DNA of 64,000 nt from Fratercula arctica (taxonomy: Eukaryota; Chordata; Aves; Charadriiformes; Alcidae), in assembly GCA_947846985.1 (NCBI GenBank), contig CANTUZ010000001.1, forward strand, positions 171,812,091 through 171,876,090, in the 5' to 3' direction. Shown piece by piece: positions 48,905-61,071 of the stretch; positions within the stretch are counted from its first letter, which is position 1; every line of letters starts with the position of its first letter. Made by a program: the position numbers and the translations under genes. Below the pieces are notes generated by a model, which had not been told where the DNA came from, searched no databases, and was given only the letters and a program-made list of their open reading frames with translations.

Positions 48905-51900
48905 ATCAAAACACAGACACGCATCTGGTGAATAGCTAGAACTACAGGATATGCAAAGTATTGAAATATGTGAAAATACATGGGCAGCCAGAGACATGTG
49001 AAGGCTGGCCACTTTTTGAAGGGCAAATGATTTCAATGCTTTCTGAAAACTTGGTTCCTTTAAGGATCCCTTGAGTTGGAAATCAAAAGATAATAGCCCT
49101 TTGAAAATCAAATTCACATATTACACATTCTATTCCTGTGACAGAACTTCAGTAAGTCTTTTGTTTCATTCAGGTCCATGAGAAAATAAGTTCTATGAAG
49201 ATGGCTAATATTTTTGTCCATTAAAAATACTTATTTAAATAACAACACATTTTTTTATTCAGTCAAGTTAGTTTCAGGCTTGTTTTCAGACGTTTGGGAA
49301 AAAAATACTACTAAAAGGAAGTCTACACTAGGTACAGCTAGTGGCACATAGAATTTGCTATCAACAGTAGCCCTGAATGGGCTTACAGTATACTGCAAGC
49401 TCTTAAGGTAGGGTTTGGGGGACATTTCTGGTACCTTTCAAATCTACTTCTCGCAAAAATGGAAAATCTGAATAAAAAAGCATCTAGACTTTTAGATTAC
49501 GATGGTCTCCAATTGAAAATTTAGAGTACACCACATACTCCCTTAGTATTTGTCAACTTATTTTACGTATTGGTATAAAACATGGGGCTTCTTTGGATAT
49601 TTTGGCTCTCTATACCAGGACACAGTAAATTTGCCAAATATATATTAAGCCAGTGCCTGGCAAAACAGCAAAGACAGCATCAACCATCACAGTCCAACTA
49701 CCAATTCCTTATCTTTGTATTTGTCTGAAGGACAAGCAGGTACCATTCCTACCAGAGCTCTCCATCTGATTTTTCTTGGAATGGTCTTTTTGGCAGTGTT
49801 ATTAGCAGATAACCGACACAAACTTGCTCCAATTCTGTTAGCTTGAACACCTTCCATTATGAAGCAAGACAGACATGCTCTTCCTGCTCATTCTCTTGCA
49901 TCCCCTCTCCCCATCTGCAATCCTATCAACAACAACATCCTAGATAATCATGAGACAAAATCCATACCGTAATCAGGATTTCACACTACTCCATATTCCA
50001 GTTTATGTCACTCTAACTGTGAATCGTTGCATACTGTCTCTCTTTGCCCCTAATTCAGCATGACTCTTGCCCTGATCTAAAGGACTAAGGAATTCCGTGG
50101 TGGGAATGCTATGTCAACTAGAAAATCTGCAGAACAGGGGTCCATGCTTGGGTTAAGCAATAAAAGTAACTAAAAATATTGGAGGCAGCAGGAGAAAATA
50201 AATAAAATTAAAAGCTACCTATTATTGTAAGATTTTTAACTTAAAAAAACAAATACCTCTCAGGCTTCCAGTAACATTCCTCCCTAATACCTGCAAGACA
50301 CTGGTACTTGCATTGACACATGGTTCACCTAGCTGTACATCTAACTTCCTTACAAGGGACAACTCATGAACTTGTGCCAATCAAAAGCTGCAACCTTTCT
50401 AAAAAGCTAACACCTTTATCAGACAATCCATTATAGTCTTATACCATGAACCTGTGCCTGTTACAGTTCCTTGAAAATCCGATCCATTTATGTATCCTAA
50501 TAGCAGGCAGTACTTCAATCACTGGGAAGGCTGTTTCTCAGCAGGGCCAAAGTGCCTATGCTCACCTCTCCTGCTGCTAGTGCACGCAGTGGAGGCTGGT
50601 GCCACACTCTGGAATGAAAAGTCTTGCTCAGAACCTCAACGAATCTGCTGCTGCAGCTGCCTCAAGTAATGTCTAACTCATTTTACTCATCTTATAGATG
50701 TTTGCTTACAAACCTCTTGTCTCAGAAGTTAACTAGTTCCTGGAAATGCCAAACTCAACAACCCACTTCAACGCTCTGCTCAAACTTTTAGCATACACCA
50801 ACAAGCTGCCTTAAACTTGATTTTTTATTTGATCACCAGTGTCATCAGCAATCTCTTCAGGGCTTTTTTCCTTGGCCCTGAGGGCACCATGAATTCCAAT
50901 TCAACAGTTACAGCCAATTATTGTCAGAACTGATGCTTGCAGCTGAATCCTTCAAAACAATGTCTGTGTGTTTTTTATCTCCACGTTGCCTAAATCAGAA
51001 ACTGAGTATCTTGCACATAAAGCATCCAGTGAAACACTCCACGTGTGACCCTCAGCAGTACTTCTTTGATTTCTGGCTTATTGTGACCACCTAATAAGAT
51101 AAGATGAGAAATCAAGACTCTGTACTTGGCCAGCTTGCCAGATGAATAGGAAACTCCAACAGTTGTGCTTTTCAAACATCTGGCCTTGTGCTCCGCTATG
51201 TGGCTGCAGAATATTGTCCTCCAGCCTGGGCTGACCTGTTCCAAAGTCAGTTCCCATCCAGCCCCATCTGACCATAAGCATAATTCCCAGGACTCCACAT
51301 CTTCAGCCTCCACCCTGACATCATTCTGTCACACATTAGGAGAATTGTGAGCAAACTCAGAAGGCCCTGTGCAGATTAAACTTAGTCTAAAACCTTTATA
51401 CAGATCCACATAAAAACTAAGATTGCATACAGTGGAATTTAAATGTGTTAACATTTTGTAACACAGGTGATGTAAGATTACGATAGATGGTACAACTCAT
51501 GGCTTGCTTGAAACTTGGTTAAAAAAATTCTTAACCTACCAAGAGGACCTTGTACACAGAAGAAAACCAAATGCATGCCTTCATTATGTTCTGAGTATTT
51601 GTTAAAGTAAGATACGTTATTTATTGTTAGAAAAAAAGTGTAAATTTCACGAGCATCAGCAATCCTGGAAGTTTCACTTTGTTAGACATTACAACAATAA
51701 GGAAAAGGTCCGATGCTTCCAAGTCAAAAAAAAAAAAGTATATTCAAAAAAGTCATTCTAAAGTCACTGAAAATACGTTCTTAATATCTACGGGAACACC
51801 AAGAGGAAAAAAATTATGATACTATTTTATGCTTTCATACTAATAATGCTCCAATTTAGAAGGAAAATACTAGAATACATATGCCAGCCAACTGAAGTGT

Positions 51901-54020
51901 ATGCTGGAGGGCAACTTCAAAAGACTAGGGTGGCTGGGGAATGACAACACAAGCCTCTGAAGAGACTGCAGTACCAGGAACTCCAACAGATTCTGGATAA
52001 ATACACTGCATAACTGAGAAGAGAAGAAAACAGGTATTTTGACCATCTCTAAGTTAGAGGAACTCTTGTGTTGCTACAGAACGAGGGGAGATGGAGAAAG
52101 ACCTCCTAAAATAAAAGGCAAAAGTTTCACTCACTTTGAAGATTTGTTAGCTGAAATAGTAGCTGACTTAGTCCTTCTACATTCCTTTAACTTTTCTAAC
52201 TCTTCTTAAATCCTGTGGCCAGATCTGGCGGTAGGACTCCATGGGAAAGCCTCCACACTGCAAAAGCAGTGGGCCCAGCTGACAATGTCTTGACAGTTAA
52301 GTAACTAAATTCTGGCCTACTATGCTGTAGCTAACAGCAAAATGTATTAACACCTGTTCTTTTGAAATTAAGATCCTTCACTTACAGGCTTTTTTTCATT
52401 TATTTTCAAATTTAAACTGAATCCACTTGTGATTCACAGCTGCAGTCCGCAATTATTTTCCAGGACTAACTTTTCTACCGCATTCTCACTGCTTGCCAAA
52501 AACAATTCAAAACCAGCATCACCTCTTACTGCTTCAGCAGCTGTTTCATTAGATCTGATGGGCTTCACATCCAGGAATATCTGAGCTGTACCATTATTAA
52601 TAGTATTAATTCTCCAGTCTATATCTGGGAATTAACTTTTCAACAAAGGCAATTCCCAGATGTATTCATCTTACTAATATTATAGTCATTCTGTTGCCAT
52701 CTGGGAATACAGCTCATCAAGTCTGTCAAATATCACAGCAGTCTGAGTTTAGCTCTTCAAACAAAACATCAGAATCCTCCAGATCTTTTGCTATCTCCGT
52801 AACATCCTCGAAAACTCTAGAAAAAACCCAAAGTTTCTCTATTTTGTGAAACAATCTACAGTATCACCTAGATTTCCCCACAGTGCCTGAACACAAGAGT
52901 ATCTGAATGGCAAAGATGCACTAATACAAATGGTACCACATGTGTGGAATCACTTTAGGCAGGCACAGGAAAATTGTAACTAAGCACTGTGTGGCTTGCC
53001 CAAAGCAAGTCACAGTAACATACCATCACCCACACCAGCCATCTAGTTTCAGGCAGTCACTGAAATCCCAAATGCCACCGCATTATTAAAGTCTCAACAA
53101 CAGTTTTCAGTATTCTTGTATCCACTGCAGAGCTGATAGCGATACAAATAAATGTCTCTACGCTGTAAGACACATTGTAATACAGTAATAATAATACTTT
53201 CAACTAAATACAGCTTCCTATATAGCATTAGCTATAGACAGCATGTCTTGTAATACAGAGTCTACACGGAACATAAAAACTTGCATTCAGCGAACACTAT
53301 TTAGGTCAGTAAGTCAAGTGTTAAAGTAAATACTAAAATAAAACCATCCCTTGTATAGGTGCATTCTTTCACAAACATATCCTAGGACTAGATGGTGTTT
53401 TGACAGCAACAGACATACTTATCTAGTAAGTATATTTAAAGAGGAAATATTTTTTAAATATATGTATAAATATACACATAAAAGAATACATATCTATTTT
53501 TAAAAAAATTAGAACATAAAGTTATCATTCCTACACAGTGTGGTAGCTTAGAGCATGTTTTAAAGCTGGGGGCTTCCATTAAAAATAGTGGCTCATGTTT
53601 TGCCAAATATTAAAGCTAAAAATCTAACATTCTCTCACAAGATTAGAAACGAGCAAAAGTACCTTAAACTTATTATGCACTTTGACCACCACAGACAAAA
53701 CAACTGAGTGTTCCAGAAGTATTTCCCGAGACAAGCAACTGCATACATAAAGACATTTTAATGCAAATACATGTGTGCGCATTTAATGTATATTGTGTAC
53801 AAAGTCGTATAACTTTCAGAATGGTTAACATGAGTAGTTGTGTTAAATTGGCTAGAAGACCTACTGACTCTATAAAGCTATATAAGCAACATATGAATCT
53901 TTAACTAACTATATTAAGAAAACTACATGCATCATAAACAGGTATTGATTCATTTGCCCACTACTTCTCATGTTTATTATTTAACTAGTATGAAATTTAA
54001 ATAGAGAAAGATTTTTGCTT

Positions 54021-54032
54021 CCCCCCCCCCCC
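54021..54032. repeat. C12 homopolymer (G12 in sense RNA)
   Basis: Twelve uninterrupted cytosines on the plus strand within intron 3. Such runs are prone to length error in sequencing and assembly. Confidence 0.9.
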
Positions 54033-55173
54033 AGGTAACACAAAAGAAAGAAACAACGCTTATTACAGCAACACAATATTCTGTCAGTGCATTGACTAAA
54101 GAGCTGTTCTCACTAAAGAGAAAATTCCTCTGGCAATTCAGTCTTAGCTTTTTACACAAATTCAGGATGCAAACTGGCCTTGTAGTCCCTACAATTAAGG
54201 AGGTGATTCCCTGTTGTCTATAGTTCACAGTTCCATTACTGAATATGTAAATAGAGAGGGCTGGTATTTGCACAACAAAACTAAGAACTGTTCCCTTGTG
54301 CACTTTCAAGGACTTCATTACTGTTTTTAGAAAAACTAGAATGGGGTTTTTTGTAAGTGAGAAGTAAATTCTTTAATTTTCTGCCTGCTAGACATTACAC
54401 AAAAGTTATTTACACAGCAATAATGCCCTAAAAAGAATTTATCCTACCAACAATTTGCAGTGCTTTGAGCTTCTCTCAAACCATTACAAATAACACAGAT
54501 ATCTACAATATTACAGAAGGTAACAGTCACTCACATTGTCTTGGCTATGCAGAATAAATTTCTCCTATAAAAGTGTAATCTAGCAAAATATCACAATATG
54601 TGAATGGTCTCACATCACATACTTACAAGTACACGCTTACCCAAAGCGCTTTGCTAAACTGGAATCTGTCTCATCTGCAAAGACTTACATACTTCTTTTC
54701 AACTGCAAATACTTATCTTACATGTTTCTGAAATTTAGAAATATTACACATTTTTCAGACTGCAGTGGAAAGACAAAAAATACTCTCAGGACTTAAAACA
54801 ACAAAAAATTTATAACACCTCATATTTGCATATTTCATTGTAACTATGCTAGCAGAAATGTTGCTTATGCGTGTTATTCAAACACTTTTAACGCAAAACA
54901 CATCAGCCATTTCTAGAATGGGGCTTCAAAGTCCAGACTCTACACAGGCAAAGTTCTATCTTTATTATTGGAAAATGGTCCTTTCTCTCTGGCCTATTAA
55001 TCCACATTCTTTGCTCCATTCCGGCACTACTTTGACAAGAAGGGACGATAAGGTTCCAGTAGGAAGCTTGGTAAGTAGAAAGATATTATACGAGAGAACA
55101 GTAAGGGTAGATTTAAATCTTATGAAAACAGCAGTCTAGAAGTAAGTTTTCTAGCTTTCAGTAATTGCTCCAG

Positions 55174-55192
55174 CCCCACCCCGCCCCCACCC
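55174..55192 (-). other. Potential G-quadruplex (sense strand)
   Basis: The plus strand reads ccccaccccgcccccaccc. On the ARID2 sense strand this is four G-runs of 3, 5, 4 and 4 separated by single bases T, C and T. Runs of at least three G with one-base loops are the classic strong G4 pattern. It lies deep in intron 3. Folding in vivo is not shown by the sequence. Confidence 0.75.
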
Positions 55193-56812
55193 GCCAGTAA
55201 ACATTTCGACACTATTTCTTCTAGCCTTGTTCAGCAGTTAGTAAATAAAAGCATAAAACAAAGCATAAAAAAACCAGAATTTACTGATTTCTAATGCTTA
55301 TAGGCTGTTTCTTAAATTCACCGAATCTACAAATCTTTATTAAAAATACATTGCTATGCCATTTTTACACCTCATGTAACCATCTGTAATTTCATCGTTA
55401 AGATTCTTCACAGAATTGGCAACTTTAACAGTTGCGCTTTTCTGCCTTCATCTTATGAATCAGTATTTTCCTGCAATTAAATCTATTTACAATTTCTCTA
55501 CTAATCTGTATTCCACACTTTGACCACGTAATCAAAGCAAATGTACTAGTTTACATGTCCCTGTTTATGTGGTAAATCAAACAAAAACATGAAAATTAAT
55601 TAATTCTTGAAGAATTTACCAGATGGATCAAATATTCATTAAAAAAGTGAGAATGGAATTTTAAAAAAATCTGATTAAGAGGATCCTGCTGGGATTCTGC
55701 AGAATAGGAACATAAATCCTATGTGAGGAGGAAAAAGCTGCCTTGAGAGCGAGTCCCTTCTTTATCTCAAGATCTTACCAGAAATTAGTTTGCAAGAAGG
55801 AATGAAATAAAAATATTCAACTTAAAAACATATATATGTTTTAAATAAACACAAACATATCCAGACCGAAACTCAAATAATAATGACTAATTTTACAGCT
55901 TTTGATGATGTAACAATAAGCAGTTACAGAGCTTAAAGTATCCCAGTGTATTCTGAGAATGCAACCAAGTACAAATTTAGAGATGATGATAAAGAGGTAA
56001 CATACTGATTTAGCTGTCTAAAGCTGTAAAGGCTACACATCTATACTGGTAAAGCCAACAGTGCTGTGAGCATTCCCATGCATGGAAATGAACTGCCTGT
56101 ACTACTAAACTATTAGAAAAGGGCCTGAAACAATTTCTCTCCAGGCCAATTAGCATTCTTTCAAGCAATTTAAAGGCCCTGTTCAGAAGCTACCCTTGGT
56201 CAGGAGACCATTACCCATCAGTAAATTTGGATATAGATACCCCGTTTGGGGGCTAAGAGTATGAACATGAGCCATTTTGTGTCAATTAGCCTCAGACACA
56301 CTTAATTCACTAATACAGATACAGCCAGAAAAACACTGAATGCTTCACAGATGGCCTCTGGTTTAGCACTAATTCTGATACAACATGGGGAAAGCTGAAC
56401 GATAGATGAACTGTCACTCCTTTGGAGAAGATTTTAAAATTACCAGTGACATAATAATCATGAAGAATTTATAATCATTTTCTTTTTGCCTTGTATAACT
56501 GTAACGTAAAGCCATTAGAACATATACAAAGATAAAAGAGAGAGAACAAACAGGCATAATGAATATGGAAAAAGCCCAAAGATCAGGTTTCCTGTTGGGA
56601 AACACCAGTCTCAGGCACTGAGGATAATCATTGCAAATTGCTTTAAAGGCAGAAGGAAGAGACATTTTGAATATTAGAAGGAAAAAAAAAAAAAAAGAAA
56701 CCAACAACCCTACTTTTGTCTAACAAATTATTCAATGAGAATGCTGTTGTGAAATATGTTGTAAAACCACTCAAACTCTAAGCTTATTTTAAACTGAGCA
56801 GACAGATACTAT

Positions 56813-57187
56813 GTGTTGAGCATATTGGAAGAGAAATTGTATTATTTTATAGGAAGGCTAAAAAACAGTATTAACAGTATTCAGATATTAAGTATTAAAA
56901 AAGGTTTGGAGGATATCGAGTCCCTGCTGGTGGTCTGGGGTTTAGAGGAGATAAAACCTGATCCTCTACCGTGGATTGACCAGCCTTTTCAAATCCTGCG
57001 TAAAGCCAGTAAGGCTTATTGTATTGCTATTATTTTGAATGGAAATAATTTGTGGGAAGAGGAGTGCTCTGCAATTAACATACTGTGTACCTTTTTAAGA
57101 GGCAGACAGTACGTACTTCTAAGACTGAAAAGAGTTCATTATGGAAAGCAACAAATTCACTTTATATCTGCATTAAGCAATATATAA
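56813..57187 (+). other. Unidentified 124-codon ORF antisense to ARID2
   Basis: The frame opens at an ATG (MLSILEEKLYYFIGRLKNSI) and stops at 57187. Its central part reads GLEDIESLLVVWGLEEIKPD then PLPWIDQPFQILRKASKAYC, with several Trp and an organised hydrophobic pattern, and local base composition is more GC-rich than its surroundings. I do not recognise the family. It could be the coding relic of an old mobile element, especially as a CR1 tail follows at 57298, or a chance frame. No splice signals, promoter or poly(A) signal stand out. Confidence 0.25.
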
Positions 57188-57297
57188 GAAAGTAAACAAA
57201 CATTTTTCTAGTTAATAATCTAAATGTTATCCTTTTTTCCTCAGAGCCTTCTGCTACACTGTAAATTAATTCTGAACAGCACTAAATGCTACCATCA

Positions 57298-57412
57298 GGT
57301 TGGACGGGGCCTTGAGCAACTTGATCTAGTGGAATGTGTCCCTGCCCATGGCAGGGGGGTGGACCAGATGATCTTTAAACTCAAACCATTCTATGATTCT
57401 GTATTATTCCAG
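57298..57412 (+). mobile_element. CR1 LINE 3' tail
   Basis: The segment begins ggttggacggggccttgagc and contains gtccctgcccatggcagggg followed by the agatgatcttta box, then ends with cattctatgattctgtatta. These are the hallmarks of a CR1 3' end with its degenerate attctatga-type terminus. It is short, 5'-truncated and antisense to ARID2. Part of the usual segment before the tail is missing, so it has an internal deletion. Confidence 0.85.
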
Positions 57413-60400
57413 CGTATGACAACTGCATTTATCACTTATGCTTCCTTCACCCTTCCACTTGACTTGCACAATATCTGATCAAGACAGAAAACCTAGCTAT
57501 AGGTTCACAATAGTGTATTTACACAGAAGACACTTTACCTAAATTTCCAACTAGACCACCATATGGTGCTGGTTCTTATCTTTAAGTACTCAGTATTCTG
57601 AAACCAGGCTACCTCAGTGTCACCTAAGCTCTGGACAAGTTTGAAGATTCTTCTTCAGGCCAGTGAAACCTTCTACCAAGAGGCAAAGCTCGTTTCTACA
57701 TAAGAGAAAACTTTCTCAAAAATAAATTTCAAACAAGAAATTAAAAATAAATCTTCAGTATTTTCTGCTCACATATAACATTGTGCTTTGCAACAGCTGG
57801 GGAAAAAAGTAAATCCTTAAGTAGCATAAAAAAGCATTTAATTCAGCAATAATATCCAGCCCTCTGGAAAGATCACAATGAAAGGAACAAACCACATACA
57901 ACACTTTGCTTTAAGAACTACCTTAAGGTGATCAGACCTTACTGTGATGATGGCACTACTACTAGGAACTTAACCTGTATAAAAATGGAAGTCCTTTGGG
58001 ATTCTTTTCAAAAAAGCTTACTAAGATGTCTCTTAAAGATTCAACCTTTTAAAGTCTTTGTCTACTAGGTATGAGAAGCTTAAAACCTGTCCAGTAACAA
58101 AAGAAATTAGGGCGGATAAAGTGCTTTTCTTCCTGTCTCCTTTTTCCCCCTTCTAAGAATCTCTTGAGCATTGGGTTCTCTCTTTACATATTCCCTTCTA
58201 TTAAGTCACAATCAATTCCCCTTAATCAATGCCATTTTTCATTTCTTTTTCTCTCTTTAAAAAAGCTTCTGTAGAAAAGCCTACAGCAGTAGATATTTCA
58301 AGCAGTACCAGTGTGGCATTGCCACTATTCTTGTCATTTTCCAGAACGATATGAACACCTACAGTGAAAGCAGCTCAGGTCCTGCTCATTTCTAACCCCT
58401 AAAATTCAGAAAAGTTGCAAGTGAAAAAACTTTTTAGTTCTGCTTTTTTGAAGACCCAGAAATACAGAATTTGAGTCACATTTTTAAGTCCTTTAATAAA
58501 AATTAAATTCTGAAGAAACTGATATCCTTTTGTTTCCCCTCTATTCCAAGGGTTAATAACAGTGTCTGTGCTTATAAAAGCAGAAACCTTCAAAGTGCAA
58601 ATGCACAACAATAGCGATTAAATCAACACAAGGATTTTAGCTTTTCATTTAATCAAAAATGGCTTCAAGATAACTAAGATCAAGATTTGACACAGCATTT
58701 ACACTCACAAAAGAATGGCCCTTTTCATAGTGATTTATTGTCATAATACACTTCTCTGCTTTTATTTCAGATTATGTAAAGGAAGAAAAAAACACGTAAT
58801 TTATATTTTAAATATCTAAAATATCTAACACGTGCTGAGGTCCATTCAAATATCTTACAAATTAAAAAATGGCATAATATTGGAACTCAAGTGTTCTCAA
58901 CATCTTTGACTACAAAACTTCTAGTGGAAGTAAGGACTGAACACATTAATTGCCCATTAATTGCCTGCAAGTTCCAAAGAAGAAAACCACGAGTTAAACA
59001 ACATCATACTAGATCTTAGATAACAACAGGTTCTCAACTCTCTATTTATACTGTTTCATGATAATATAATAATACAATTATTTCAAAACACTAGTATTCT
59101 TTGCCTGTTATCTTTTCAAAGGAGTAGAAGTGACAAAGAAATAAGCACAACGTAAAAACTACTAAGCTCTAAAACGACACAGTTTTGAAACTTAGGTTAG
59201 TTATCTATTTGGTAATACATGAGCTGTACTTGAAGCTGAAAAATGTTCTTGAATAAACCACTCTATTTTTAGAAATATTAATAAAAACACAATAAAAGTA
59301 CTCCCTGTAACTAAAACAGAATCAAAGAGATGCAGTCCTCAAAAAGAAACAGCTCTGCATAACATGTAAATAGGGTCAATAATAGCACCAATAAAATTCA
59401 TCTAAGTTGTGGGTCATCTCTTCAACAAACTGGTGTTAGCCTATTCCTTTCATTAAACTAGGTCAATCGTAACGTAGGAGTAGGAAAAGTACTTAAAAAC
59501 CGTGGCTGGCTTCCCTGTCATAATGATCATATTACTTACAATGTTCATATTTTACTATGGCAGCGTTAGTTGTCACATTGTGCTTGGTTCCTATGGCAGT
59601 AGCCATACCAACACATTCTTCCCTTAACTGGAAAAAAGTCATCCTATTTTACACAAATAAGGAGTATTGTTTAACAAATGGGATACAAATAAACTAACCC
59701 ACTAGGAAAGAGGAGGGAAAACTCTATTTCCTAGATTGTTTGGGTTTGCTCTTTTTTTTTTTTTTTAAATAATACAAGAAGCAGAATTTCAAATTACTTC
59801 TCAATAATGTACATTTAAGTTTAATATACACAGCGTCGGGATAGAACAAGCAGTTGTATTATTTTTTAAATGTAAGCACTTATTGTTCATCAGGAATGTG
59901 CTTGTAAGCATAGCACCTCCCCCAATACCTGGAACACTTTAATCAATAAATTCAGAAGATTGTATAGTATGAGTCTTGAAATGCACAAAATGCCCTTTTC
60001 TAAACTCAGCCTGCAAATTTAATAGTAAAATAAAACCTACTTAACATCAACCTCAAAACCCATTTCTCCAACTATATTTAAGTCAGATTTTTTAAACTGT
60101 TTTTTTATAAAAATAAACTAAACCTTAGTTACATTTGTCTTCATTAAACGTTAAGCTTACTGTTACTTATTCAAAAGATACTTATTCAAAAGTAATAGCA
60201 TAGGGCATCAATGAAGTGCATCAAGAAGTTTAATTCATGAAAAATTGCTGATTTTTAAATTATATTTGGAACTTTAAGAAAAAACAGCTAGTTTCTGAGT
60301 TCATTTAAAGTTCCTAAGTCACAGTATTACACAATGTTTTTAGGAGCAACATTATCCATCTCAAACATAACTGGAATACTAACATTTTTTTTTTTGCACA

Positions 60401-61043
60401 GGCATTTTTTCCACTTTCTCTCTAATTAGTTTTGCTTTTACCTTTCCTACCTGTTGGCATGAAGTATTTTTTCTTTATTCAAAACATGCATAGAGTGGGA
60501 ATTTAAAAGAAAACTTTGTTTCCCTTTTATAATTACGAAGGAGGGGAAAAAAAAAAAAAAAGGCAGGAGAATAAAAGATGTACCAGCCCTAAGACATGTA
60601 GTCTTCAAAGGTCTGTAAGGACCCAAACAAGTAGATGGGTACCAAGTAAAAGTTTTCACAAGCACATAAACACTTAGGCATCAGCTTCCCACCAATTTCA
60701 ATGCAAGTCTAGCACCCAACCCCTTGTGGGAAGATGTTACTTAGCATCTCTTTGTATCAAGTGCCTTTGAAAATAGGGACTCTGACAAGCAAGAATTCAC
60801 AACTCGCCAACCACACTTCAAACTTCCCTAACTTAACAAATTCATTTTTAAGACAGAATATATCTAAATAAAACTTTTTAATCTATCCAGTACATTTAAG
60901 GTACTTTTTACTTAATAAAAAGACCAGGAATTCCAGTTTTCATCCAAATACAGTTTGGTTGAAAACATGAATAAAAGTTAGTAAATTTTCTAGTAAACAA
61001 GAAATATCAATATTCTCTAACATAAAGCATTAAGTGTCTTTGT

Positions 61044-61071
61044 AAAAAAAAAAAAGGGGGGGGGAGGGGGG
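61044..61071. repeat. A12-G9-A-G6 run
   Basis: Twelve A, nine G, one A and six G in succession on the plus strand. It is C-rich in the sense RNA; the plus strand could form a G-quadruplex. Confidence 0.9.

Noticed and set aside
48757..49117. Minus-strand ORFs rich in Phe, Gly, Cys and Trp, resembling a membrane protein
   Set aside because: They are produced by the A/C-rich low-complexity tract read on the opposite strand.
53977..54318. 113-codon minus-strand ORF in intron 3
   Set aside because: It has no recognisable domain and runs through a C12 homopolymer, so it is probably chance.
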